From Hyphomicrobiales bacterium (lineage in GTDB: Bacteria > Pseudomonadota > Alphaproteobacteria > Rhizobiales > Rhizobiaceae): a stretch of DNA of 64,000 nucleotides. How positions within the stretch are numbered: the first letter of the stretch is position 1; every line of letters starts with the position of its first letter. Position numbers and translations under genes: made by a program. Shown here one piece after another: positions 9,383 through 17,252 of this stretch. The notes beneath the pieces were generated by a model. It searched no databases, had not been told where the DNA came from, and worked only from the letters and a program-made list of their open reading frames with translations. The stretch is from the NCBI GenBank assembly GCA_900472175.1, contig UCHD01000017.1, positions 124,001 to 188,000 of the forward strand, read 5' to 3'.

Positions 9383-9508
9383 TCTTCTCCCCAGCGGGGG
9401 GAAGGTGGCCCGCAAGGCCGGATGAGGGGGAACCACAGTTCTAAACGTGCCGCACGCCCCCCTCATCGCCTCGCATTCGCTCGGCACTTCTCCCCGCTGG
9501 CGAGAAGA
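9383..9508. repeat. Rhizobial intergenic palindromic repeat (RIME-like)
   Basis: Two arms, about 9383-9430 and 9456-9508, are imperfect reverse complements: the left contains CAGCGGGGGGAAGG and GATGAGGGGG, the right contains CCCCCCTCATC and CTTCTCCCCGCTGG. Such GC-rich mosaic palindromes are common between genes in Rhizobiaceae. It fills the gap between prfC and the convergent FAD oxidoreductase and could act as a bidirectional 3' structure. The RIME family label is from memory, not from an alignment. Confidence 0.65.
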
Positions 9509-9542
9509 GGGCGATCGTGGCCGCTCCCGCAATCCATTCACT

Positions 9543-10916
9543 CTACCTGATCCGCACGCCTTGCCGTTCAAGCTCTTTCTGGACGGTTAGCACATCTATC
9601 GCGTCAAGCGATCTTCCGGTTTTCACTGAAATCGCCGCAGCAACGCCGGCACCCTGCCCTGCGACTGCACAGCAGGCCATGTTGCGTGTCGCCGCATGGG
9701 CGATGCGGTCGCCGCCGATGGCGCGGCCCGCGACCAGGAGGTTTTCGACACCCTTCGGCAGCATCGACCGGTAGGGGACGTGCATGTAGCGCCCGGTCGT
9801 CGGCAGGATCAGGACGCCGTAGCCATCGATGAATTCCGGATAGATGCCGATCGTATCCTCGAAACGGCCTTCGTTGCGCACGTCGCTCTCGGTGATGTTG
9901 TAGACCGCATCGATCTTGCGGGTATCGCGAATGCCGATGCTCATGCCGAAATTGCGCAGGCGCGCACCCTCGCAGCCCGGCGTGTAACGGCGCAAGGCGT
10001 CAATCGCCAGCATGGACTGGCGCCGCCCCTCGATCTCGAAACGGGTCATGCTGTCCGGATCCGTGCCATCGCAGCCGGCGAGATGGATGAGGTTCATATA
10101 AGTCAGTTCGCCGGTATCGTGTAGCGCGCCCCAGGTGCCTGAAATCGTATTCAGATGCGCCGGAATGACGCCGTCGCGGATCGCCTGGGCAAACGGCTTG
10201 CCGAGGAAGGGCGAAAACATCTGGTCTTCCTTGCCCGATGTTTCGATCTGCCACTCACCGGTCGACCAATCGCCATAGGTCTGCGGATCGGAGCGGACGC
10301 CCGCCATGAAGGCCTTCTTGTCGACGCCTGCCAGGTGAAACATCACCGAGGCCGCCTGCATCTGCTCCACCGGCGTCTTGAACGTTGGCGCACCGGCGCG
10401 ATGGGCGACATCGGCATCGCCGGTCGCATCGATCACGCGGGCGGCGAGGATCGCTTCCCGTCCGGCCTTGGATTCAACGATGATGCCCTTGATGACATTG
10501 CCATCCATGACCGGTGCCACGAACTGACGGTGCAGCATGGCGTGGATGCCGGCCTCTTCCACCAGGCGGTCGGCGACAAGCTTGAAGCCCTCCGAATCCA
10601 GCTCATAACTGAGCGACTGGCTCTCGGGAACGGCGGCGCCCATGGCCTTTGCCCGCTCCTCGAACTCCCAGCCGACACCGCCTGCCTCGACCGTTGCCTC
10701 GTGCCGGTACCATGCAAATCCTTCGACGCCGACGACGGTGATATTGCCGCCGAAGCAGCCGAACCGCTCGACCAGGGTGACGGACACACCGGCCCGCGCA
10801 GCAGCCAACGCCGCCGCAAGACCACCCGGACCCGAACCGACCACCAGCACATCCGTTTCATGGATCACATCGATCTGGCGGGCCGGTTCGGTGATGGATT
10901 GGGTTTTCTGGGACAT
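9543..10916 (-). CDS. FAD-dependent oxidoreductase (FAD_oxidored type)
   Basis: 457 residues from ATG 10916. The N-terminal dinucleotide-binding site VVGSGPGGLAAALAAARAG is followed by VERFGCFGGN, and a second glycine-rich FAD contact occurs near the C-terminus (NLLVAGRAIGGDRIA). The CFGGN element and overall size resemble the PF12831 FAD-dependent oxidoreductases, often annotated loosely as succinate dehydrogenase-like or glucose-inhibited-division-like flavoproteins. No signal peptide is visible, so it is likely cytoplasmic. It is divergent from a PanE-like reductase across 215 bp. Substrate unknown. Confidence 0.82.
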   Translation of the reverse strand: MSQKTQSITEPARQIDVIHETDVLVVGSGPGGLAAALAAARAGVSVTLVERFGCFGGNITVVGVEGFAWYRHEATVEAGGVGWEFEERAKAMGAAVPESQSLSYELDSEGFKLVADRLVEEAGIHAMLHRQFVAPVMDGNVIKGIIVESKAGREAILAARVIDATGDADVAHRAGAPTFKTPVEQMQAASVMFHLAGVDKKAFMAGVRSDPQTYGDWSTGEWQIETSGKEDQMFSPFLGKPFAQAIRDGVIPAHLNTISGTWGALHDTGELTYMNLIHLAGCDGTDPDSMTRFEIEGRRQSMLAIDALRRYTPGCEGARLRNFGMSIGIRDTRKIDAVYNITESDVRNEGRFEDTIGIYPEFIDGYGVLILPTTGRYMHVPYRSMLPKGVENLLVAGRAIGGDRIAHAATRNMACCAVAGQGAGVAAAISVKTGRSLDAIDVLTVQKELERQGVRIR

Positions 10917-11131
10917 CGGGCATTCCGGCTGAAAAGAGACGGTTGGCCGGAGCTTAGCGGCCATCTTCCGCCCTGTCGACGCTTGGAAGCGACCTGTTCG
11001 TGCGCATTCGCCTTGCAATCGAAGCGCGCTTCCAATCTTTTTTCGGCGGCCGGGGAGACTTCATCGCTGGCCCCGCGCTTTACCCATTGCTACTAACGAT
11101 GATTATCGGGAAAACGGCTGGAGGAAATGAC

Positions 11132-12175
11132 ATGGACGAGACTGAAACAAGCAATCCGGGCCAGTTCCGCAACATCTGTGTTTTCGGCGCCGGCGCCATC
11201 GGCGGCGCGCTGGCTGCCCGGCTTGCCTCCTCTCCCTTGCTTGAAGGCGCGACGATCACGGCCATCGCGCGCGGCGCCCATCTGCAAGCGATCCGGGATG
11301 ATGGCTTGCACCTGCACGAACCTGGCAAGAGCGAGCCGCTGGTCGCGAAATTTGCCGCGACCGACACGGCCAGCGGCCTTGGACCGCAGGATTTGGTGAT
11401 CGTCACGCTCAAGGGGCATCAACTGACCTCGGCCAGCGAAGATATTGCCCGCTTGCTGAAACCCGATGGCCGCGTGGTGATGATCCAAAACGGCATTCCG
11501 TGGTGGTATTTCCACGGTGACAGGACGAGCGGCCTCGAAGGCCGGCAGGTGGAGTCGCTCGATCCGGGTGGCCTGGTCTGGCAACGGATCGGCCCGGAAC
11601 GCGTCATCGGCGGCGTGATCTATCAGGGCGCACAGATGCTGGAGCCCGGCCATATCCGGCTGACCAGCGGCGGCCTGCTGCACCTCGGCGAGCCTTCAGG
11701 CACGATGTCGACGGAACTGGCAGCAATCGCCGGTCTGCTGCAGGCCAGCGGCTGGACGATCAAGACGACGGACCGTATCCGCGACGAAATCTGGCTGAAA
11801 TTTCTCGGCAACGCGGCATTCAATCCGATCAGCGCGCTGACGAGGGGGCGTATCTCGGAAATCATGGATGGTCCCGCCGTCGATCTGGTGAAACAGGTCA
11901 TGACGGAGGTGCATGCTGTGGCAGCACGGCTTGGCTGCCGGGTGAGCGAGACGGTGGAGGAGAAGATGGTGCATGGCCGTGGTCTCGGCAATGCCAAGAC
12001 CTCGATGTTGCAGGATCTCGAGCAGGGACGGCCGATGGAAATTACGCCGCTCACCCGCGCCATTACTCTCCTGGGACGTATGGCCGATGTGCCGACGCCG
12101 GCGAATGACATTCTGCTGTCACTGATTTCGCAACTCGATGAGTCCATTGCCAAGGCCCGCACGGCGGGGGGCTGA
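11132..12175 (+). CDS. 2-dehydropantoate 2-reductase-like (PanE/ApbA family) protein
   Basis: 347 residues from ATG 11132, preceded by GGAGG. The NADP-binding site VFGAGAIGGALAARLA lies near residue 18, and the ApbA C-terminal domain carries the catalytic-lysine region EIWLKFLGNAAFNPISAL. True PanE reduces ketopantoate for CoA synthesis, but this protein is longer than E. coli PanE (303 residues) and lies among catabolic-looking genes, so it may reduce another 2-keto acid. The VOC gene starts 3 bp after its stop, implying one transcript. Confidence 0.82.
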   Translation: MDETETSNPGQFRNICVFGAGAIGGALAARLASSPLLEGATITAIARGAHLQAIRDDGLHLHEPGKSEPLVAKFAATDTASGLGPQDLVIVTLKGHQLTSASEDIARLLKPDGRVVMIQNGIPWWYFHGDRTSGLEGRQVESLDPGGLVWQRIGPERVIGGVIYQGAQMLEPGHIRLTSGGLLHLGEPSGTMSTELAAIAGLLQASGWTIKTTDRIRDEIWLKFLGNAAFNPISALTRGRISEIMDGPAVDLVKQVMTEVHAVAARLGCRVSETVEEKMVHGRGLGNAKTSMLQDLEQGRPMEITPLTRAITLLGRMADVPTPANDILLSLISQLDESIAKARTAGG

Positions 12176-12178
12176 ACC

Positions 12179-12535
12179 ATGGCCGTTCTTCGCATCGTCG
12201 CCAATATCGAGGCAGCCGACCCGCAGGCCGGGCGTGCGTTTTATGGAGAACTGCTGGGCCTCGATCTCGTGATGGATCATGGCTGGATCACAACGTTTGC
12301 TTCCGCAAAGCAGGCCGCGGTGCAGGTTTCCATCGCAAGCCAGGGCGGCTCCGGTACGCCGGTGCCGCAGCTATCGATCGAGGTGGACGATGTTGATACC
12401 GTGTATTCCAAGGCCCAACAGCTGGGCCTGGAGATCGTCTACGAGATAACGGACGAACCGTGGGGCGTGCGGCGCTTCTACGTCCGCGACCCCTTCGGCA
12501 CGATCGTCAACATTCTCGCGCACGGAGACCGTTGA
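12179..12535 (+). CDS. VOC (glyoxalase/bleomycin resistance) family protein
   Basis: 118 residues forming one vicinal-oxygen-chelate module: an N-terminal half with RAFYGELLGLDLVMDHGWIT, and a C-terminal half ending with RRFYVRDPFGTIVNILAHGD, the usual DPFG-N motif of this fold. Members bind a metal in dimers and include glyoxalase I, extradiol dioxygenases and resistance proteins; no specific one is indicated. It follows the PanE-like gene by 3 bp and probably shares its transcript. It ends 10 bp from the convergent HAD gene. Confidence 0.85.
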   Translation: MAVLRIVANIEAADPQAGRAFYGELLGLDLVMDHGWITTFASAKQAAVQVSIASQGGSGTPVPQLSIEVDDVDTVYSKAQQLGLEIVYEITDEPWGVRRFYVRDPFGTIVNILAHGDR

Positions 12536-12545
12536 CGATGGCTGA

Positions 12546-13220
12546 TCAGCGGCGATCCGTCAGCGTCAGATCGCCGTTTTCATCGACCGAGACCTCGATG
12601 CCGATATAGCCCGGGATCGTCTGGTGCGCGGTTTCGAAAGGATGCGTGTGCGTGGCGGTAATCACCATGACATCGGAACCAGCCGATTCACCGGCGATGA
12701 CGCCAGCCGCCACATCTTCGAACACGAGGCAATCCTTGGCATCGAAACCGACGCGCTTGGCGCCGAGCAGGTAGCATTCCGGGCTTGGCTTGCCGCGCGA
12801 CACATCCTCGGCAATGACGATGAACTTCGGCTCCGGCAGACCGGCGGCGGCGATGCGCACCTTGGCGAGTTCACGCGGCGACGAGGTCACGATTGCCCAG
12901 CGCTCCGGCGGCAGGCTTTTCAGAAACTCGATTGCGCCCGGCAAAGGCTTCACGCCCTCGATATCCTCGATCTCGCCCTGGCAGATGATGGCCGATTCTG
13001 CTTCCGGATCCACACCCGGCAGGCCGAGCTGGCGGATCGTATCGACGCCGCGCTTGCCGTGCATGGTCGGCAGGAAGGTCGCGACATCGAGGCCGTGGCT
13101 TTCAGCCCATTTTCCCCACACCCGTTCGGCAGCTTCGATGGAGCTTAGAAGCGTTCCATCCATGTCGAAGAGAAAGGCGGAGTATTTCTTGCCGAATACC
13201 GGCGAGGACGCTGAAGACAC
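12546..13220 (-). CDS. HAD family hydrolase (sugar/polyol phosphatase-like)
   Basis: 224 residues. Motif I FLFDMDGTLLSS with the two catalytic aspartates, motif II in AIVTSSPRELAK, and motifs III/IV in GKPSPECYLLGAKRVG and CLVFEDVAAGVIAG are all present, with a helical cap between motifs I and II. This is the subfamily IA pattern of sugar-phosphate and glycerol-3-phosphate phosphatases. The gene uses a GTG start at 13220, chosen because AAAGGAG lies eight bases upstream. Substrate not determinable. Confidence 0.87.
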   Translation of the reverse strand: MSSASSPVFGKKYSAFLFDMDGTLLSSIEAAERVWGKWAESHGLDVATFLPTMHGKRGVDTIRQLGLPGVDPEAESAIICQGEIEDIEGVKPLPGAIEFLKSLPPERWAIVTSSPRELAKVRIAAAGLPEPKFIVIAEDVSRGKPSPECYLLGAKRVGFDAKDCLVFEDVAAGVIAGESAGSDVMVITATHTHPFETAHQTIPGYIGIEVSVDENGDLTLTDRR

Positions 13221-13346
13221 GAGGCAGGCTCCTTTGAATGTCTGGCGAGCCGCAACTCTTTGACCGTGCGGCGACCCCGTTCAAATAAAGAGATTTTCCC
13301 GTTAGATCAAACGGATATCGCCTCCGGAGCGTTTTCTTCGTCAGCC

Positions 13347-13958
13347 TTACCGCGCCGACAGGGCCAGCTTCAGCCCCATCAACCCGAAGGCGCCGGCAAA
13401 ACCACGGCGCAGCCAGATGGTGACGTCAGGCCGGGAGATGACATAGCGCCGCGCTGCGGCGGCAAAGACGCCGTAGAATACGAAGACGACGAAGGTCAGC
13501 ACCATGAAAACGGTGGCGAGCCACAGCATGAACAGGGTGGGTGACGCGGTGCCATCCGGCACGAATTGCGGCAGGAAGGCCAGAAAGAACAGCGACAGTT
13601 TCGGATTGAGGCTGTTGAGCAGGATCGCCGTTGCGATGATCTTGCCGGGCCGGGTGGGCTGGGCTTCCTCCGTCACCTGCAGGCTGTCGGCATCGCGCAG
13701 CACGGTCCAGGCCATGTAGAGCAGATAGGCGGCGCCGAGATATTTGATCACTTCAAATGCCAGGGCGCTGGTGTGCAGCAGGGCCGCCAGCCCGGCGATG
13801 CTGGCAACGATATGCGGCAGGATACCGAGCGTGCAGCCGAAGGCGGCGAGAACGCTGGCGCGCGCGCCGGAGTTGAGCCCGGTTGCCAGCGTGTAGAGAA
13901 CGCCCGTGCCGGGCAACAGGATGATGATAATGGATGTCAGCAGATATTCGAGGGTCAC
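13347..13958 (-). CDS. LysE family transporter
   Basis: 203 residues and six hydrophobic segments, with LLPGTGVLYTLATGLNSGAR near the N-terminus and LNSLNPKLSLFFLAFLPQF in the centre, both LysE/RhtB signatures. The GTG start at 13958 has GGAG upstream. It is the third LysE-type gene in the window. It is the last gene of a same-strand set, GFA protein, AraC regulator, exporter, with gaps of 18 and 74 bp, so the AraC protein is a likely regulator (inference). Confidence 0.86.
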   Translation of the reverse strand: MTLEYLLTSIIIILLPGTGVLYTLATGLNSGARASVLAAFGCTLGILPHIVASIAGLAALLHTSALAFEVIKYLGAAYLLYMAWTVLRDADSLQVTEEAQPTRPGKIIATAILLNSLNPKLSLFFLAFLPQFVPDGTASPTLFMLWLATVFMVLTFVVFVFYGVFAAAARRYVISRPDVTIWLRRGFAGAFGLMGLKLALSAR

Positions 13959-14032
13959 GACAGGCTCCGTTCAAGGAAAGCCGAAGATAAGCGGATCGGC
14001 GGCCCTTCAGTCTTGAACGAAATTGCAAAAAG

Positions 14033-14827
14033 TCAGCTATTCGCCAGCGCGTAGGCTCCCGGCGTGATGCCAAAGGCGCGGACGAAGGCCCGCGTCATAT
14101 GGCTCTGATCCGCGAACCCGCCGACAAAGGCGGCGTCAGCGAGCGGCGTGCCCCTGGCGATCATCCGCCGCACGGTTTTGATGCGGCACTGGACCAGATA
14201 GGCATGCGGCGTCATGCCGGTTGCCTGCGAGAAGGCGCGCACCACCTGAAAACGGCTAAGACCGCTTGCGGCGGCAAGGTCGGCCAGCGTCGTGGCAGCC
14301 GTTGGATTGTCATCCAGCAAGGCCTTTGCCCGGCGGATGGACGGCGGCACAAAACGGGAAGCACACTGGCGATCCATCAGCGATGCCACCAACTGGAGAA
14401 GGCCCGTTTCCGGCGCCAGTGTTTCGCGGGCCTGCGTCATTGCCGTATAGACAGGCAGGAGGTGTTGGGCAGCATGATTGCCGTTTATCACCGGCTGCGT
14501 AAACTCAAATTCCTCTGGCCGGCCTTCGCCGATATCCAGGACGGCTTGGGCAATCAAGGCCGGATCAAAATAGAGCATCCGCCATGAACGCCCTTCCCCA
14601 CCAATCGGATGGCCGTCGTGCACTTCACCGGGATTGACCGTGATCATATCCCCCGGGCCAGCCTCGACCGGGCCGCGGCCGCTGGCTGACTTCTGGGCGC
14701 CGTGGAGTATGACGCCGATGCCGTACTGGTCATGCGTATGGCGGCCGAAGCTGTGCGCCGTTTCGGCTTCAACGGCCTCGACACCTTCGATCGCACATTT
14801 CCGCATCCGGAATCGGCCAAGTTTCAT
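14033..14827 (-). CDS. AraC family transcriptional regulator
   Basis: 264 residues. The N-terminal cupin-like sensing domain contains HSFGRHTHDQYGIGVILHG and the PGEVHDGHP motif. The C-terminal 100 residues hold two helix-turn-helix motifs: LADLAAASGLSRFQVVRAFS and the second with ADAAFVGGFADQSHMTRAFV. Regulators of this arrangement next to LysE exporters are frequent and often sense the exported amino acid. It starts 18 bp after the GFA gene and ends 74 bp before the LysE gene. Confidence 0.9.
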   Translation of the reverse strand: MKLGRFRMRKCAIEGVEAVEAETAHSFGRHTHDQYGIGVILHGAQKSASGRGPVEAGPGDMITVNPGEVHDGHPIGGEGRSWRMLYFDPALIAQAVLDIGEGRPEEFEFTQPVINGNHAAQHLLPVYTAMTQARETLAPETGLLQLVASLMDRQCASRFVPPSIRRAKALLDDNPTAATTLADLAAASGLSRFQVVRAFSQATGMTPHAYLVQCRIKTVRRMIARGTPLADAAFVGGFADQSHMTRAFVRAFGITPGAYALANS

Positions 14828-14845
14828 CTCGTCGGTCCTCCGCGC

Positions 14846-15250
14846 CTAGCCGCGCTCCTGACCTGGTAGCGCATCGCGCTCGCCAAACCAGTTCATCGCC
14901 GAAGAACACCAGATCTGATGCCTTGGCGCAAGCGCGCGGCGCTGAGTGATATTGCCCCAGCGGATGCCGATCTCATCAGCGTCCTCATCGGTTCCCGTCG
15001 TATAGACCGGCGAGCCGCAAGTGCCGCAGAACATCTGGAAACGCGTCCGGCCATTGTCACCGGTCTTTGTGTAGGTTTTCGGCTCACCCGCCGTAATGCG
15101 GAAATCGTCCTTTGGAACGGAAACCGTTACCCGATAGGCCGAGCCGGTCAGATGCTGGCAATCGGTGCAATGGCAGATTCCGACATCGTCGGGATTGATT
15201 TCCGCTTCATAGCGGATCGCGCCGCAATGACAGTGTCCGTCGATATGCAT
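14846..15250 (-). CDS. GFA (glutathione-dependent formaldehyde-activating) family protein
   Basis: 134 residues with the zinc-binding cysteine pattern of the CENP-V/GFA fold: CHCGAIRYE near the N-terminus, ICHCTDCQHLTGSAY, and FCGTCGSPVYT. The founding member promotes the reaction of formaldehyde with glutathione, though that assignment has been questioned and most paralogues have unknown roles. It is the first gene of the same-strand set with an AraC regulator and a LysE exporter. Confidence 0.87.
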   Translation of the reverse strand: MHIDGHCHCGAIRYEAEINPDDVGICHCTDCQHLTGSAYRVTVSVPKDDFRITAGEPKTYTKTGDNGRTRFQMFCGTCGSPVYTTGTDEDADEIGIRWGNITQRRALAPRHQIWCSSAMNWFGERDALPGQERG

Positions 15251-15285
15251 CTCAGTTCCTCCCTGTTGGGGAAGAACCTAGCGCG

Positions 15286-16086
15286 TCAGGCGCCGGTTAA
15301 CAGCCAAACATGTTCCTTGGCATTGTTGAATTTCCAGATGCGCGACGGACCCGCCATGACATTGAGATAGTAGAGATCATAACCATGGATCGTGGCGCAG
15401 GGGTGATAGCCCTTCGGCACCAGCGTCACATCGCCATTCTCGACTGCCATGGCTTCGTCCAAGGCACGGTCGTCGGTATAGACCCGCTGGAACGCAAACC
15501 CCTGCGGCGGGTTCAGCCGGTGGTAATAGGTTTCTTCCAGGAAGCTTTCGTCCGGCAGGTTATCCTGGTCGTGTTTGTGCGACGGATAGGAGGACGTATT
15601 GCCGTTCGGCGTGATCACCTCGACCACCAGCAGCGAATGGGCGGAATTGTCGTCTTCCGGCATGATGTTGGTAACGTGGCGCGTGTTCGATCCCTTGCCG
15701 CGATGAAGCAGCGGGTGGGTGCCGGGAGGAATGAGCTTGGTCTTGAAATCACCGCCGCCCGGTGCGGAACAAACTGCAAGTTCGAGATCGGTGATGGCCT
15801 TCATCTGCCATGCCGAGCCGGGTGCAACGTAGAGCGCATGCGGCGCCCCCTCAAACGGGCTCATACGTTCGCCCACCACGCCGAAATCTTGGCCATCGAC
15901 ACTGGTCTCGCTCTTACCGCTGATCCAGACGAGGCACGATTCGCGATCACTGGCCGGTGCGCTGACCGTCTCGCCGGCCTTCACCCTGTGCACATCGAAG
16001 CCGACATAGGTCCAGCCTGCACTCTCCGGCGTCACATGGGTTACGCGGCCTTGATCGCCCTTGGGTTTTACGAGCAGGTTCGGCAT
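15286..16086 (-). CDS. iolB: 5-deoxy-glucuronate isomerase
   Basis: 266 residues, within the normal IolB length. It isomerises 5-deoxy-D-glucuronate to 5-dehydro-2-deoxy-D-gluconate, the IolC substrate. The bicupin protein shows SYPSHKHDQD and ETYYHRLNPPQGFAFQRVYT, with metal-coordinating histidines, and DVTLVPKGYHPCATIHGYDLY in the second cupin. It is last in the iolCDEB order and is separated from iolE by a 174-bp gap holding a palindromic repeat. Confidence 0.95.
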   Translation of the reverse strand: MPNLLVKPKGDQGRVTHVTPESAGWTYVGFDVHRVKAGETVSAPASDRESCLVWISGKSETSVDGQDFGVVGERMSPFEGAPHALYVAPGSAWQMKAITDLELAVCSAPGGGDFKTKLIPPGTHPLLHRGKGSNTRHVTNIMPEDDNSAHSLLVVEVITPNGNTSSYPSHKHDQDNLPDESFLEETYYHRLNPPQGFAFQRVYTDDRALDEAMAVENGDVTLVPKGYHPCATIHGYDLYYLNVMAGPSRIWKFNNAKEHVWLLTGA

Positions 16087-16129
16087 GATGCTGTTCTCCT
16101 ATTGCTTTCATCTGGCTTGGATCAACCCT

Positions 16130-16199
16130 CACCAATTTCGGCCAAGGGCTCATCCGGCCTTCGTATCCTCTCCCGCAACGGGAGAGGAGGGTTCGTTTC
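16130..16199. repeat. Palindromic element between iolE and iolB
   Basis: The core is a 10-bp stem with a CAA loop at 16166-16188 (CCTCTCCCG paired with CGGGAGAGG plus one flanking pair). The flank CTCATCCGGCCTTCG resembles the arm of the element near 9.4 kb. It lies inside the iol operon, so it would be transcribed as a stable hairpin between the iolE and iolB messages. Confidence 0.6.
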
Positions 16200-16260
16200 C
16201 GGCAAGCGGGCTGGTGGACTGGACACATCTGGCGAGGGGTTCAGCCCTTCCCAAAGAGTA

Positions 16261-17178
16261 TTATCCCTTGGGGAAACCTTCGGTTTCCACCGTGTAGCCT
16301 GCAGCGGTCATGACGCGCATCAATTCGGCATAGCCAATCTCCGCCATCTTCTGCGGCGGCGACTTGCGCGGATCCTGCTCGGCCTCGACCACGAACCAGC
16401 CTTCATAGCCATAATCGGCGAAACGCTTGACGATAGCGCCGAAATCCAGCGAGCCGTCGCCCGGTACAGTAAAGGCGCCGAGAGCAACTGCATCGAGGAA
16501 GGATTGCTTGCTGCGGTCAAGACCGTCCACGACGGACTGACGGATATCCTTCACATGCACGTGGTTGATGCGGGCATGGTGGTTATCGATGGCGCGCAGC
16601 ACGTCGCCACCGGCGAAAGCCAGATGGCCGGCGTCCAAGAGCAGTGGAATGCCTTCGCCCGAGTTTTTCATGAATGCGTCGAGTTCCGGCTCGGTTTCCA
16701 CGACAGCGGCCATGTGATGATGATAGGAAAGCGGCATGCCCTGATCGGCGCACCATTCGCCAAACTCAGTGACGCGGCGCGCATAGGCCTTCATCTCGTC
16801 ATCGCCAAGGCGCGGCTTTGTGGCGAGCGGCTTTGAGCGATCACCTTGAATAGAGCGGCCGACTTCGCCATAGACGATGCACGGCGCGTTGACGGCCTTG
16901 AACAGCTCGATCATCGGCGCGATGCGGTCCTTGTTGGCCGCGAGTTCCTCGTTGACCAGCGTGCCGGAGAACCAGCCGCCGCACAAGGTCACGTCAGCGG
17001 CGCGCAGGATCGGTAGCATGTCTTTCGGGTTGTTGGGAAAACGGCGGCCTTGCTCCATGCCGGTGAAGCCCGCACCGCGCGACTGGCGCAGGCATTCTTC
17101 GAGCGACACGTCGTCGCTGAGTTCAGGAAGGTCGTCATTCCACCAGGCGATGGGCGACATGCCGAGTTTGGCTTTCAT
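16261..17178 (-). CDS. iolE: Myo-inosose-2 dehydratase
   Basis: 305 residues from ATG 17178, chosen for its AAGGAG. IolE dehydrates 2-keto-myo-inositol (scyllo-inosose) to the diketone used by IolD. The xylose-isomerase-like TIM barrel shows GMSPIAWWNDDLPELSDD at the N-terminus, YHHHMAAVVET as a metal or active-site strand, LLLDAGHLAFAGGD, and the C-terminal GWFVVEAEQDPRKSPP. It lies 74 bp after iolD in the same direction. Confidence 0.95.
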   Translation of the reverse strand: MKAKLGMSPIAWWNDDLPELSDDVSLEECLRQSRGAGFTGMEQGRRFPNNPKDMLPILRAADVTLCGGWFSGTLVNEELAANKDRIAPMIELFKAVNAPCIVYGEVGRSIQGDRSKPLATKPRLGDDEMKAYARRVTEFGEWCADQGMPLSYHHHMAAVVETEPELDAFMKNSGEGIPLLLDAGHLAFAGGDVLRAIDNHHARINHVHVKDIRQSVVDGLDRSKQSFLDAVALGAFTVPGDGSLDFGAIVKRFADYGYEGWFVVEAEQDPRKSPPQKMAEIGYAELMRVMTAAGYTVETEGFPKG

Positions 17179-17252
17179 GCAAATTCTCCTTGAGACGGCG
17201 TTCGGGAAGCCCATGGCGAGCTTCCCGAAATGATCTGGCAAATGTGTGAGGC

